DNA from: an uncultured Chitinophaga sp.
GTDB taxonomy: Bacteria > Bacteroidota > Bacteroidia > Chitinophagales > Chitinophagaceae
Assembly: GCF_902168175.1 (NCBI RefSeq)
Contig: NZ_CABHOU010000090.1
Coordinates: 1-37,935, forward strand
Reading direction: 5' to 3'
Length of the DNA stretch: 37,935 nucleotides
Under the pieces are notes generated by a model. That model saw nothing but the letters and a program-made list of their open reading frames with translations. It had not been told where the DNA came from and ran no database searches. The position numbers and the translations under genes are program-made. Shown here piece after piece: positions 13,603 to 22,554 of this stretch (position 1 is the stretch's first letter; every line of letters begins with the position of its first letter).

Positions 13603-14766
13603 ATGTCGACAAAAAGAGATTATTACGAGATACTGGGAGTAGCCAAAGGTGCGTCTCAGGATGAGATCAAAAAGGCTTACCGAAAGGTGGCCATGCAGTA
13701 CCATCCGGACAGAAACCCGGGCAACCACGAGGCAGAAGATAAATTTAAAGAGGCAGCCGAGGCCTATGAAGTATTAAGCGACGCCGACAAACGCGCGCAG
13801 TACGACCGCTTTGGCCATGCCGGCATGAACAACCGGGGCGGCTTTGGCGGCGGCAGCGGCAGTATGAACATGGATGACATCTTCTCCAACTTCGGTGATA
13901 TTTTCGGTGATGATATTTTCGGCAGCTTCTTCGGAGGCGGTGGTGGCCGTGGTGGCCAGCGTCGTGGCCGGGGCACCAGGGGCTCCAACCTCCGCGTAAA
14001 GATCCGTCTTACCTACGAAGAGATTGCCAAAGGCGCCAACAAGAAGATCAAAGTTAAAAAATACGTACCCTGCAATACCTGCGATGGTTTGGGTGCAAAA
14101 GATAAAGGCTCCTTCCACAATTGTAGCACCTGCGGTGGCTCGGGCCAGGTTAGGAAAGTAACGCAAACTTTCCTCGGCCAGATGCAGACCGTAACTACCT
14201 GTCCTGCCTGTAACGGTGAAGGTCAAACCATCACCAACAAATGCACCAGCTGTAAAGGCGAAGGCCGTCAGTATGGCGAGGAAATGGTATCGCTGGACAT
14301 ACCAGCGGGCGTACAGGAAGGCATGCAACTGAGCCTGAGCGGCAAAGGTAATGCCGGCGAACGAGGCGGCTCACCCGGCGACCTCCTCATCCTTATTGAA
14401 GAAGAACAACACGCAGAACTGCAGCGCGATGGGCTTAATGTAGCCTTCGACCTGCACATATCCTTCCCCGACGCGGCTTTCGGTACACAGGTCGAAGTTC
14501 CTACCATCGATGGTAAGGCGAAAATTAAAATACCACCTGGCACCCAAAGCGGTAAAATCTTCCGCCTCAAAGGCAAAGGCTTCCCTTCCGTAAATAGTTA
14601 CGACAAGGGCGACCAGTTGATCCATGTAAATGTATGGACTCCGCAAAACCTTACACCAGACGAGAAGAACGCGCTGGAGAAGCTCCAGAATTCCAATAAC
14701 TTTAAGCCCAATCCTGAAAAAACGGAGAAAGGCTTCTTTGAGAAAGTAAGGGATATTTTCAGCTAA
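13603..14766 (+). CDS. dnaJ: Chaperone protein DnaJ
   Basis: The 387-aa protein is a full type I DnaJ/Hsp40 co-chaperone that stimulates DnaK ATPase activity and delivers substrates. Residues 1-70 are the J domain with HPD at 34-36. A Gly/Phe-rich linker follows (about 76-125, with long Gly runs), then a zinc-finger domain with four C-x2-C-x-G-x-G repeats (Cys157/160, 174/177, 200/203, 214/217), then the C-terminal substrate-binding domains. All eight zinc cysteines are present and length is normal. It follows grpE and ends at a strong terminator. Confidence 0.97.
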   Translation: MSTKRDYYEILGVAKGASQDEIKKAYRKVAMQYHPDRNPGNHEAEDKFKEAAEAYEVLSDADKRAQYDRFGHAGMNNRGGFGGGSGSMNMDDIFSNFGDIFGDDIFGSFFGGGGGRGGQRRGRGTRGSNLRVKIRLTYEEIAKGANKKIKVKKYVPCNTCDGLGAKDKGSFHNCSTCGGSGQVRKVTQTFLGQMQTVTTCPACNGEGQTITNKCTSCKGEGRQYGEEMVSLDIPAGVQEGMQLSLSGKGNAGERGGSPGDLLILIEEEQHAELQRDGLNVAFDLHISFPDAAFGTQVEVPTIDGKAKIKIPPGTQSGKIFRLKGKGFPSVNSYDKGDQLIHVNVWTPQNLTPDEKNALEKLQNSNNFKPNPEKTEKGFFEKVRDIFS

Positions 14767-14798
14767 GCAGTACCATCTTATTCATTATAAAAGTTTAC

Positions 14799-14847
14799 CG
14801 GAGAAAGACGATTACCGTCTTTCTCCGTTTTTTTTAGTTTTTTTACA
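14799..14847 (+). terminator. Strong rho-independent terminator after dnaJ
   Basis: Perfect 12-bp arms CGGAGAAAGACG (14799-14810) and CGTCTTTCTCCG (14816-14827) enclose ATTAC and are followed by about nine Ts, AG, and seven more Ts. The T-tract ends only a few bases before the next start codon at 14852. Confidence 0.92.
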
Positions 14848-14851
14848 AGAT

Positions 14852-15799
14852 ATGCACACCGACAAACTGCAGATGTTTGAGAACAGGCTGACCAAAGTGT
14901 TCCGCCACCTGAAGAAAACCGCACGCAGGCAGGGAATTACCTGCTACCGCGTGTACGACCGCGACCTGCCGGAATTCCTGTTCAGTATAGAAATATATGA
15001 AGACCATGTATACGTGGCCGAATACCAGCATAACCATGGCATGGAAGAAGATGAACACGAGCAATGGCTGGAAGCCTGTGTCGAAGTCATGGTAAAGGTG
15101 CTGGAAATGCCTACCGAAAAAATTTACCTGCGCCAGCGCAAACGTAAAGCCAATCGCCAGTCGCAGTACGAAAAACTGGATACAGAGAAGTATGAATTTA
15201 ATGTGCAGGAAGATGGGCTTACATTCAAAGTAAACCTCTCCGATTACCTCGACAGTGGCCTGTTCCTCGATCACCGCATTGCGCGCAAGATGGTGCGTGC
15301 GGATGCGAAAGATAAGAAAGTGCTGAACCTGTTTTGTTATACGGGGTCCTTTTCGGTGTATGCTGCAGCAGGCGGTGCATCGCTCGTGACTTCGGTAGAT
15401 CTGTCAAAAACCTACCTGCAATGGGCGGAAGACAACCTGAAGCTCAACGACCTTTACGATCCCGCCAAACACGAATACGTGCATGCCGATGTGCTGCAAT
15501 ACCTCGATACGCTGAAGCTCAACACCTACGACCTCGTTGTTCTCGATCCTCCAACGTTCTCCAACAGCAAACGCATGAAGGACTTCCTGGACATACAGCG
15601 CGATCATGTGGACATACTGAACAAAGTGTTGCTGGCCACTAAAAAGGGCGGCGTCATTATATTCTCCAACAACTACCGCAAGTTCGAACTGGACGAAGCG
15701 AACATCAATGCCAGTTCGATACAGGACATTACGAAGCAAACCATTCCGTTCGACTTCGAGGGAAAGATCATCCGCAAGTGTTACAAAATCATTAAGTAG
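14852..15799 (+). CDS. Class I SAM-dependent rRNA methyltransferase, RlmK-like
   Basis: The 315-aa protein matches the COG1092-type methyltransferases related to the C-terminal RlmK half of E. coli RlmKL, which makes m7G2069 in 23S rRNA. The N-terminus has the family pattern F-E-N-R-L-x-K then CYRVYDRDLPEF. The SAM domain has FLDHR, motif I LNLFCYTGSFSVYAA, SVDLSK, and the catalytic VLDPPTFSNS. An internal ATG at 14873 is an alternative start and also leaves the conserved block intact. The upstream start lies about five bases after a terminator T-tract, which is unusual. The symporter starts 7 bp after its stop, so the two probably form an operon. The exact target base is inferred. Confidence 0.8.
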   Translation: MHTDKLQMFENRLTKVFRHLKKTARRQGITCYRVYDRDLPEFLFSIEIYEDHVYVAEYQHNHGMEEDEHEQWLEACVEVMVKVLEMPTEKIYLRQRKRKANRQSQYEKLDTEKYEFNVQEDGLTFKVNLSDYLDSGLFLDHRIARKMVRADAKDKKVLNLFCYTGSFSVYAAAGGASLVTSVDLSKTYLQWAEDNLKLNDLYDPAKHEYVHADVLQYLDTLKLNTYDLVVLDPPTFSNSKRMKDFLDIQRDHVDILNKVLLATKKGGVIIFSNNYRKFELDEANINASSIQDITKQTIPFDFEGKIIRKCYKIIK

Positions 15800-15806
15800 A
15801 ATACGC

Positions 15807-17204
15807 ATGCTCACCGCCTTTATCCTTGTTTATCTCTTAATAACGGTGCTTATTGGCCGGTGGGCCGCCAAACGGGTGCATAGCGCAGCCGACTTCGTTG
15901 TAGCGGGGCGTAACCTGCCGCTGGGCATTAGCGCCTGTGTGATTTTCGCTACCTGGTTTGGTTCGGAAACAATGCTGGGCGCTACGGCCGAATATGCGCA
16001 GCATGGGCTGTTAGGGGTGATGGAAGATCCTTTCGGGGCGTCGCTTTGCCTGCTATTGGTGGGCCTTTTTTATGCGCGCAAATTATACCGCTTCAACATA
16101 CTTACCTTCTGCGACTTCTTCCGCATCCGTTACGGGCGTAAAGCTGAATTAGCATCGGCGCTGATGATGGTACCTTCGTATTTTGGATGGATAGCAGCGC
16201 AAATAGTGGCGATGGGCATTGTGATCAACAAGGTAATGGGCATTGACTATACAGTGGCCATGGTGGCCAGCGGAGCGCTGGTAATGGCTTACACCTACAT
16301 GGGCGGCATGTGGTCGGTATCGATCACCGATTTTATTCAAACCATTATGATCATCTTAGGCCTGTTGATCATTACCGTGATCGTTGTGATACAGGCAGGC
16401 GGTATTGGTAGCATCATTGACAAAACTCCTCCCACTTATTTTAAGTTCTTTCCTGACCGTAACCTGAACGACTGGCTGCAGTACATAGCGGCATGGATGA
16501 CGATCGGCCTCGGTTCCATCCCGCAGCAGGACGTGTTCCAGCGGTTGATGTCGGCTAAGAGCGAAAAAGTGGCAGTACGTTCTTCATTCCTGGGCGCGCT
16601 GATGTATTTCACCATCGGATCACTGCCCTTACTTATTATCCTTTGCGCACGCATCCTCTACCCCGACCTGTTAAATGACGATCCGGAAGGTATATTACCG
16701 GCGATGGTATTACAACACGGCAACCTGTTCATACAGATACTTTTCTTCGGCGCTTTACTTTCCGCTATCATGAGTACCACCAGTGGCGCTATACTGGCGC
16801 CGGCCACTGTACTTGGCGAAAACATTATCAGGCCGTTCTTTAAAGATATTTCAGATAAAAAGTTCCTGTTCATTATTCGCTTGTCCGTTGTAGCGGTATC
16901 GATCATATCACTGATCATGGCGGTGGGCAGCCGGAATATTTATGAACTCGTGGGCTCTTCTTCTATCCTCAGCCTTGTTTCTCTTTTTGTTCCCTTAACG
17001 GCAGGCCTCTACTGGAAATATGCCACCAATGCGGGTGCCATAGCCTCTATCATTGCCGGCACTTTGGGATATTTTATTAGCGACTGGCGGGAAAGCAGCA
17101 TCCCTCCTTTAATGGTGGGATTATTAGCCAGCATATCGGGCATGCTGATCGGTAGTGTTATGGAACACTGGCTGGGTAAGGCGCAAACAGAAACTGTGGT
17201 TTAA
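15807..17204 (+). CDS. Sodium:solute symporter family protein
   Basis: The product is 465 aa from the ATG at 15807, which lies 7 bp after the preceding gene; frame-open sequence further upstream overlaps that gene. It is a multi-pass inner-membrane protein of the SSS family. The family features are visible: an N-terminal helix followed by DFVVAGRNLPLG, then ATWFGSETMLG in the second helix, and GGMWSVSITDFIQ. About 12-13 hydrophobic segments follow. Such carriers couple sodium uptake to sugars, amino acids, vitamins or similar solutes; the substrate cannot be read from the sequence. The stop codon shares a TTAA with that of the convergent vWA gene. Confidence 0.88.
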   Translation: MLTAFILVYLLITVLIGRWAAKRVHSAADFVVAGRNLPLGISACVIFATWFGSETMLGATAEYAQHGLLGVMEDPFGASLCLLLVGLFYARKLYRFNILTFCDFFRIRYGRKAELASALMMVPSYFGWIAAQIVAMGIVINKVMGIDYTVAMVASGALVMAYTYMGGMWSVSITDFIQTIMIILGLLIITVIVVIQAGGIGSIIDKTPPTYFKFFPDRNLNDWLQYIAAWMTIGLGSIPQQDVFQRLMSAKSEKVAVRSSFLGALMYFTIGSLPLLIILCARILYPDLLNDDPEGILPAMVLQHGNLFIQILFFGALLSAIMSTTSGAILAPATVLGENIIRPFFKDISDKKFLFIIRLSVVAVSIISLIMAVGSRNIYELVGSSSILSLVSLFVPLTAGLYWKYATNAGAIASIIAGTLGYFISDWRESSIPPLMVGLLASISGMLIGSVMEHWLGKAQTETVV

Positions 17205-19006
17205 CGCTTCTTCTTCGTTTTATTCCTGTCCTCTTGTTTTTCTACCAGCCAGTCTGTTTTTTTCCAGACTGTTTTCACCAGTTTAAGAAACTCTTCACGG
17301 TATTTACCTTCATCTTTTCCCAAAGATTTTTTAGCGATATCGAGTACCATCTTCACATCGCCCTCCCCTTTGTAGGCCGACTTCCGCACCAGCATACCGA
17401 ACAGGGTTACGGCAGAAGCGAATCGAAAATCGTTGGAAGCAGTTATAAAATTAGTCAGGGGAGATGTGATATTCTGCTGGAGAAAACGCTCTGTAGAATC
17501 AAGCGGGGTGCGGTACCAGATTTTCACGTTCGACAGCAAACTATCGTCAGTATTGGGATTATCAGCAGGTACTATTTCGTACATCGCCACCACACAATGC
17601 CCTGCACCAACAATGCCACCTACTATTTTACCCGTACTATCCTCATCATCCTTTAATGATTTATTTTCATACCCAAGCAGTCTGTAACTCTTTACCCTGG
17701 CAGGATTGAAGCATACCTGCGCGCGTACGTCCTTAGCTACGGTAAATAATGTACTGCCGAATTCGCGTGCAAATACTTTGTTCGCTTCTTCCAGGTCGTC
17801 AATGTATGCGAAGTTACCATTGCCTTTGCTGGACAGTGTTTCGAGTTTGGAATCTTTATAATCCTTCATCCCGAAGCCGAGGCAGGTGAGCAGCACGCCA
17901 CTTTCTTTCTTTTGGGTGATGAGGTCTTCCATATCACGGTCGCTGGTTTGCCCTACATTAAAATCACCGTCGGTGGCCAGTATTACGCGGTTATTACCAT
18001 CTTTCACGAAGTTTTCTTCTGCTATCTGGTAAGCCATCTTAATAGCCGCTTCGCCCGCCGTAGCCCCACCGGCACTCAGGTTATCGATCGCCGTAAGTAT
18101 CTTCCCTTTCTGACTGCCGGGGGTGCTGGACAATATCACACCGGGCGTACCCGCGTAAGCAACGATGGCCACTTTATCTTTATCTCTTAAATTATTGGTC
18201 AGCACCCGAAACGCGGCCTGCAGTAATGGCAACTTATTCGGATTACCCATAGAGCCCGATACATCGATAAGAAACACCAGGTTACTGGGCGGCAGGCTGT
18301 CCAGGTTGCCCTGCTGGGCGCGGATGGCTATTTGCAGCAGGTTATGTTTCTTTTTCCAGGGACAATCGGCATAGGCTGCATAGATGCCGAATATGCTGTC
18401 TTTACCCGGGCAGGGATAATCGTAATGGAAGTAGTTCACCAGTTCCTCAATGCGCACCACATCCACCGGCATGGGCTCTTTGGTACGGATAAAGCGGCGC
18501 ATGTTACTGTAGGCGGCACGATCTACATCAATAGCGATGGTAGAGCTGCCTTGTATACCTGCATCCAGGAATTTGTTTTCGTACAACTGGCCATACGTTT
18601 CATCGAAGAACGACGACATGCCGATCGCAGTATTGCCATAATTGGGATTGGAGTTGCGGGCCGAACGTGCCCTGGCCTTAGCCAGTCCGATAGCATCCAC
18701 CGCCTTTTCACGCGGGCTCAGCTCTACCATCATCCTGTCGAACTGCTCTATCTTTATTTGTTTGGGATAATACTTGGGATGTTCAAAAAGAAGATACTCC
18801 GCGTTTTTGGGCACGGCTACACGAAAAAGACCATACCGGTTGCAGATAGCCTTACCAGTGTCTTTCATAACGGTTATAACGACGTTGTTAACCGGGTTAT
18901 GACTTATGCTGTCCTGCACCACGCCGGATATCCAGCTTCCCTGCTGCGCCATTAAACGCAGGCTCAGTGCCATTATCACACCCAGCAAAATAAGGAGCTT
19001 TCGCAT
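17201..19006 (-). CDS. YfbK-like von Willebrand factor A domain protein with N-terminal regulatory-like domain
   Basis: The 601-aa exported protein has a signal peptide (about 1-21). A carboxypeptidase-regulatory-like beta domain (about 25-95: GVVQDSISHNPVNNV...) is followed by the YfbK-type N-terminal region with IDVDRAAYSNMRRF and RIEELVNYF. A vWA domain has an intact MIDAS (DVSGS, Asp248/Ser250/Ser252), the downstream Thr in GGATAGEAAI, and ATDGDFNVG. The C-terminal DUF3520-like region carries FNPARVKSYRLLGYEN and GAGHCVVAMYE. The vWA fold binds a divalent metal and mediates protein interaction at the envelope. The cellular role of the family is poorly defined. It faces the symporter gene with overlapping stops. 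Confidence 0.88.
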   Translation of the reverse strand: MRKLLILLGVIMALSLRLMAQQGSWISGVVQDSISHNPVNNVVITVMKDTGKAICNRYGLFRVAVPKNAEYLLFEHPKYYPKQIKIEQFDRMMVELSPREKAVDAIGLAKARARSARNSNPNYGNTAIGMSSFFDETYGQLYENKFLDAGIQGSSTIAIDVDRAAYSNMRRFIRTKEPMPVDVVRIEELVNYFHYDYPCPGKDSIFGIYAAYADCPWKKKHNLLQIAIRAQQGNLDSLPPSNLVFLIDVSGSMGNPNKLPLLQAAFRVLTNNLRDKDKVAIVAYAGTPGVILSSTPGSQKGKILTAIDNLSAGGATAGEAAIKMAYQIAEENFVKDGNNRVILATDGDFNVGQTSDRDMEDLITQKKESGVLLTCLGFGMKDYKDSKLETLSSKGNGNFAYIDDLEEANKVFAREFGSTLFTVAKDVRAQVCFNPARVKSYRLLGYENKSLKDDEDSTGKIVGGIVGAGHCVVAMYEIVPADNPNTDDSLLSNVKIWYRTPLDSTERFLQQNITSPLTNFITASNDFRFASAVTLFGMLVRKSAYKGEGDVKMVLDIAKKSLGKDEGKYREEFLKLVKTVWKKTDWLVEKQEDRNKTKKKR

Positions 19007-19124
19007 TAGTTAAACGATATAAGGGCCATTGGCCCGGTATAAAGTTAACAAAAATTAATAAATTGTTAGAGGCTTGTTTTTAAGTGATTAACCGTACAAC
19101 AACGGCAATCCAACCGCAGTAATA

Positions 19125-19661
19125 TTAATCGACCAGCTGGTAAATTTCCGGCAGGTTACGCCCGAGGCCGTCATAGTCCAAACCGTAACCTAGCAGGAAC
19201 TTATCAGGGACGGAGAAGCCCAGGTAATCGATGTTTACCGGGTGAGTTTGTGCATCGGGTTTATGCAGCAGCGAAGCGATCAGGAGTCTTTCCGGCTGCT
19301 GATGTTCCAACTGTGGCAGGAACATGCTGAGGGTTTTACCCGTATCCACAATATCTTCCAGGATCACCACCGTACGGCCGAACAGGTCTTCATCCAGGCC
19401 GATAGACGTGATAACGTTACCGGTGGATTTAGTGCCTTTGTACGATATCAGTTTGATGAAGGAAATTTCCGCTTCGATGGTCACGTTCTTAAACATTTCG
19501 GCCGCAAACATAAAACTACCGTTCAGGATGGCGATAAACAGGGGGCGTTTACCCTTCAGATCGCGGTCGATTTCGGTGGCCATTTGCGCTACCCGCTGCT
19601 GGATGTCTGCAGCGGTAATATATGGTTTGAACTGTTTGTCGTGTACCGTTATGATAGACAT
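19125..19661 (-). CDS. hpt: Hypoxanthine phosphoribosyltransferase
   Basis: The 178-aa cytoplasmic enzyme of purine salvage converts hypoxanthine (or guanine) and PRPP to the nucleotide. The PRPP-binding loop is clear at about residues 98-111 (VVILEDIVDTGKT). The FIAILNGSFMFAAE segment near residue 42 and a C-terminal FLLGYGLDYDGLGRNLPEIY are typical of bacterial HPRT. Length is normal. It begins 23 bp after the GH73/LysM gene on the same strand and may be cotranscribed with it. Confidence 0.93.
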   Translation of the reverse strand: MSIITVHDKQFKPYITAADIQQRVAQMATEIDRDLKGKRPLFIAILNGSFMFAAEMFKNVTIEAEISFIKLISYKGTKSTGNVITSIGLDEDLFGRTVVILEDIVDTGKTLSMFLPQLEHQQPERLLIASLLHKPDAQTHPVNIDYLGFSVPDKFLLGYGLDYDGLGRNLPEIYQLVD

Positions 19662-19684
19662 GAATCCCGATTTTCTTGTTTAGA

Positions 19685-21094
19685 TTACTGGCTTACCACC
19701 AACTGCTGCCCTGTTTTGATATTATTATCAGCCAGGTTGTTCCAGCGTTGCAACTGGGCCACCGTTACATTGTATTTCTTAGAAATGGCGTACATGGTTT
19801 CCTTGTCCTGTACGGTATGGTATTTAGTGCCCGAAGGTGGTGTTGCGGGTTTGTTCATGGGGATGGTGGCTGGCCGTACGCTGGCGCCGCCCATTTTACC
19901 ATCCAGTTTTTTAAGGTCTTCCACCATTTGAGGGGGAAGCGTGTTATCGGCAACAGGTGCTGGTTGGGCAGGCGCAGTGGATTGTGCAGAGGGCGCGCTT
20001 CCTTCGCGGGCCTTGGCTATCTCGGTCTTTAAATCCCTTATTATTTTCTTTGGAGATAAGTCCGCCGGTTGCTTGTCTTCTTCTTTCAGTATCGCTACAC
20101 TGCTTTCGGTAAGTTTCGGTTTGGAAGATGCGTATCCATCCAGCAGCAGTTTTTCGCCGGGAGCAGGCTCCTCTCCTTCTTCCAGTTTATTTCGTTTACG
20201 CAGCCACTCCAGTATGATACCTTCTGTTTGCGAAATGGTGTACAGGTTTTCACCTTCGGCCACCACGTGAAAATCGTTAGCGCCTTTGCGGTTCTTACGT
20301 TGCAGGAATATGAGCATATCCTGCTCCAGCAGCACAGCGTCCTGCAGGTCGTTATAGTGTACCAGGTTACTTACCCTGATGTCTTTATCATTTGCCATTA
20401 CCACCAGCGAAGTGCCTGCAGGCGCGTATATCACTTTACGGCCGTTGATCTTGAACTCACCGGACGGATAGTTTGCTGCCGTTGCCTTTGGAATAAACCG
20501 TTTCGAGGGATCGCTGGCCACCGGCTGGTCTTCACCGATAAAACCGGGACCGCTTTTCACAATACTACCCTGCTGCCCAAGCCCTTCCAGTGTGTATTGC
20601 TGAAGGTCGTACCGTTCAATTACTTCAATAAGCTGTTGCGGATAAGTGCGGCTGGTAGCATAACCAGCCTGCTTTAAACCATAAGCCCATGATTTATAAT
20701 CCTTCTGATCGTATTCAAACAAAAAAGCGTAGCGGGGATTGCTGCGCAGGAAGTCCGAATGATCTTTCCAGGAATCGGTGGCTTTATCGTATTTACGGAA
20801 ACATTCCTGGCGGGCATCGTCGTCGTAGTTCACAGACGCGCCAGTCCAGTTGTTTTTACATTTAATACCGAAGTGGTTATTGGAATTTTGCACCAGCCAG
20901 CCGTTACCCGACTGTGTTTCGATAATGCCCTGCGCCAGTTTAATGGATGCAGGCACGCCAGAGCGTTGCATTTCGGCAATAGCGATGCTTTTATAATTGG
21001 TGATGTACTGTGCCGTAGTAATGGATTGGGCCTGCGATAATGCGGCACCGCCAATAAGAAAACAAAGTAGCAGCAAATATTTTCTTACGTGCAT
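19685..21094 (-). CDS. Secreted glucosaminidase-domain (GH73) peptidoglycan hydrolase with LysM domains
   Basis: The 469-aa protein has a signal peptide (about 1-23, ending LSQAQ). A GH73-type N-acetylglucosaminidase domain (about 25-165) carries the catalytic-Glu segment KLAQGIIETQSGNG (Glu59), NNHFGIKC and a family-type SWAYGLKQAGYATS. A central LysM-like segment (about 275-320, ENLYTISQTEGI) and a C-terminal LysM (about 424-469, ETMYAISKKYNVT) should bind peptidoglycan. A Pro/Ala-rich linker separates them. It probably cleaves glycan strands during wall growth or division. It lies between an O-methyltransferase gene and hpt, with gaps of about 52 and 23 bp, suggesting one operon. Confidence 0.9.
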   Translation of the reverse strand: MHVRKYLLLLCFLIGGAALSQAQSITTAQYITNYKSIAIAEMQRSGVPASIKLAQGIIETQSGNGWLVQNSNNHFGIKCKNNWTGASVNYDDDARQECFRKYDKATDSWKDHSDFLRSNPRYAFLFEYDQKDYKSWAYGLKQAGYATSRTYPQQLIEVIERYDLQQYTLEGLGQQGSIVKSGPGFIGEDQPVASDPSKRFIPKATAANYPSGEFKINGRKVIYAPAGTSLVVMANDKDIRVSNLVHYNDLQDAVLLEQDMLIFLQRKNRKGANDFHVVAEGENLYTISQTEGIILEWLRKRNKLEEGEEPAPGEKLLLDGYASSKPKLTESSVAILKEEDKQPADLSPKKIIRDLKTEIAKAREGSAPSAQSTAPAQPAPVADNTLPPQMVEDLKKLDGKMGGASVRPATIPMNKPATPPSGTKYHTVQDKETMYAISKKYNVTVAQLQRWNNLADNNIKTGQQLVVSQ

Positions 21095-21146
21095 GAATTT
21101 GAATTTAATGGTTCGGATAGTAAGCGACTATCTATATAGAACGAAT

Positions 21147-21791
21147 TTAGTCCTTCTTTCGTATTAACAACAGTCCGTCGCGCAGGGTGAGCAACAGGTG
21201 CTCGGCACGCCCGTCTGCCGTTACTTTTTCGCAGAACTTCACCATGGCTTTTGCCTGGTTACTGCGATTAGCTTCTTCTGCAAACACCTCGCCGTGAAAA
21301 AGCACGTTATCGGCCAGCAGAAAACCGCCTGGCCTTACTTTATCCCACACCAGGTCGTAGTAGTTGCCGTAATTGCCTTTATCCGCATCAATAAAAACAA
21401 GATCGAACACCTCGTTTAACTGTGGGATGATATCGGCAGCGCGGCCGATGTGCTGGGTTATTTTATCACCCAAACCCGCTTCTTCGAAATACTTACGGCA
21501 CATGCCTTCCAGTTCTTCATTAATATCCACCGTGTGCAGATGCCCGTCGGCAGCCAGGCCTTTTGCCAGGCAGATGGCCGAATAACCAGTGTACGTACCA
21601 AGTTCCAGGATCCGGCGTGGCTGCATCATCTGGCTAACCATGGTTAAATACCGGCCCTGCAAATGGCCGCTGAGCATATGCGGCTGTTCTACTTTCAGAT
21701 ATGTTTCCCGGTGAAGGCGATATAATATATCGTCTTCTTTCGTCGTGTATTTTTCCGCAAACTCCTGTATCACTGTCGGGATCACCTCCAT
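21147..21791 (-). CDS. O-methyltransferase (Methyltransf_3 / COMT-like)
   Basis: The product is 214 aa from the ATG at 21791; an in-frame TTG at 21800 is a weaker choice. It is a SAM-dependent class I enzyme with motif I ILELGTYTGYSAI, the acidic strand HTVDINEE, and the metal-site DLVFIDADKGNYGNYYD, then GGFLLADNVLFHG. The Asp-Asn residues fit the divalent-metal site of catechol-type O-methyltransferases. Substrate is unknown. It has an upstream -7 element and heads a likely unit with the GH73 gene and hpt. Confidence 0.88.
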   Translation of the reverse strand: MEVIPTVIQEFAEKYTTKEDDILYRLHRETYLKVEQPHMLSGHLQGRYLTMVSQMMQPRRILELGTYTGYSAICLAKGLAADGHLHTVDINEELEGMCRKYFEEAGLGDKITQHIGRAADIIPQLNEVFDLVFIDADKGNYGNYYDLVWDKVRPGGFLLADNVLFHGEVFAEEANRSNQAKAMVKFCEKVTADGRAEHLLLTLRDGLLLIRKKD

Positions 21792-21807
21792 GCAAAGCAA
21801 ATTTTTA

Positions 21808-21815
21808 CAAACCTA
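21808..21815 (-). promoter_or_regulatory. Bacteroidota -7 promoter element TAGGTTTG
   Basis: On the minus strand TAGGTTTG matches TAnnTTTG and ends 16 bp before the O-methyltransferase ATG at 21791. That leaves a short leader and supports this ATG over the TTG at 21800. No exact TTG lies at the -33 position. Confidence 0.5.
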
Positions 21816-21840
21816 CTTCAAAAACCGCAAAGGGAAAACC

Positions 21841-22539
21841 CTAAAAGTTAGGTCTTAACTTATTGGTAGTATAGAACACACGGAAATATTCCACCACTTC
21901 TTCAGCCGTATCAAATATCTTCAACAGGTTCAGATCTTCGGGGTGAATGTTGCTTTCCTTTTTCATCATCACCGTATCGATCCATTGCAGTAAACCGCTC
22001 CAGTATTCTTTACCCACCAGCACCAAAGGTGTTTCCGTCATTTTCTTTGTCTGGATGAGGGTGGCCACTTCGAAAAATTCATCCATGGTACCAAAGCCGC
22101 CGGGCATCATTACAAAGCCCTGCGAGTACTTGGCGAACATCACTTTACGAACAAAGAAGTAGTCGAAGTTGATGCTCTTATCTTTATCGATGTGTGTGTT
22201 CGGATTTTGCTCGTGGGGCAGGGAGATATTTAATCCCACCGACTTGCCATTTGCCCGCTGTGCGCCGCGGTTAGCCGCCTCCATAATACCGGGGCCGCCA
22301 CCGGAGATAATACCAAAGCCATCATGCGCCAGTTGTTCCGCTATCTCCATCGCTATTTCATAATAGGGATTTCCTTCCCTTGTACGCGCGGAACCAAAGA
22401 TGGAAATGCAGGGACCTATTTTGGCCAGGGCCTCAAATCCTTCTACAAACTCGGCCATAATTTTGAATATCTGCCAGCTGGAGTGGGCCTTGGTTTCTGT
22501 CCAGTCGCGGTCTTTTAAGTTCTTAATGTGCTCATTCAT
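21841..22539 (-). CDS. LOG-family (TIGR00730) Rossmann-fold protein
   Basis: The product is 232 aa from the ATG at 22539 (an upstream GTG adds one residue). It belongs to the LOG family, once misnamed lysine decarboxylase. Family hallmarks are ISIFGSART, SGGGPGIMEAANRGA and the nucleotide-binding PGGFGTMDE. Characterised relatives are nucleotide 5'-monophosphate phosphoribohydrolases that release free bases such as cytokinins in plants. In bacteria the native substrate is often unknown. It starts 15 bp after the symporter gene on the same strand and is probably cotranscribed. Confidence 0.88.
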   Translation of the reverse strand: MNEHIKNLKDRDWTETKAHSSWQIFKIMAEFVEGFEALAKIGPCISIFGSARTREGNPYYEIAMEIAEQLAHDGFGIISGGGPGIMEAANRGAQRANGKSVGLNISLPHEQNPNTHIDKDKSINFDYFFVRKVMFAKYSQGFVMMPGGFGTMDEFFEVATLIQTKKMTETPLVLVGKEYWSGLLQWIDTVMMKKESNIHPEDLNLLKIFDTAEEVVEYFRVFYTTNKLRPNF

Positions 22540-22554
22540 CACCTGTCTAAATTT

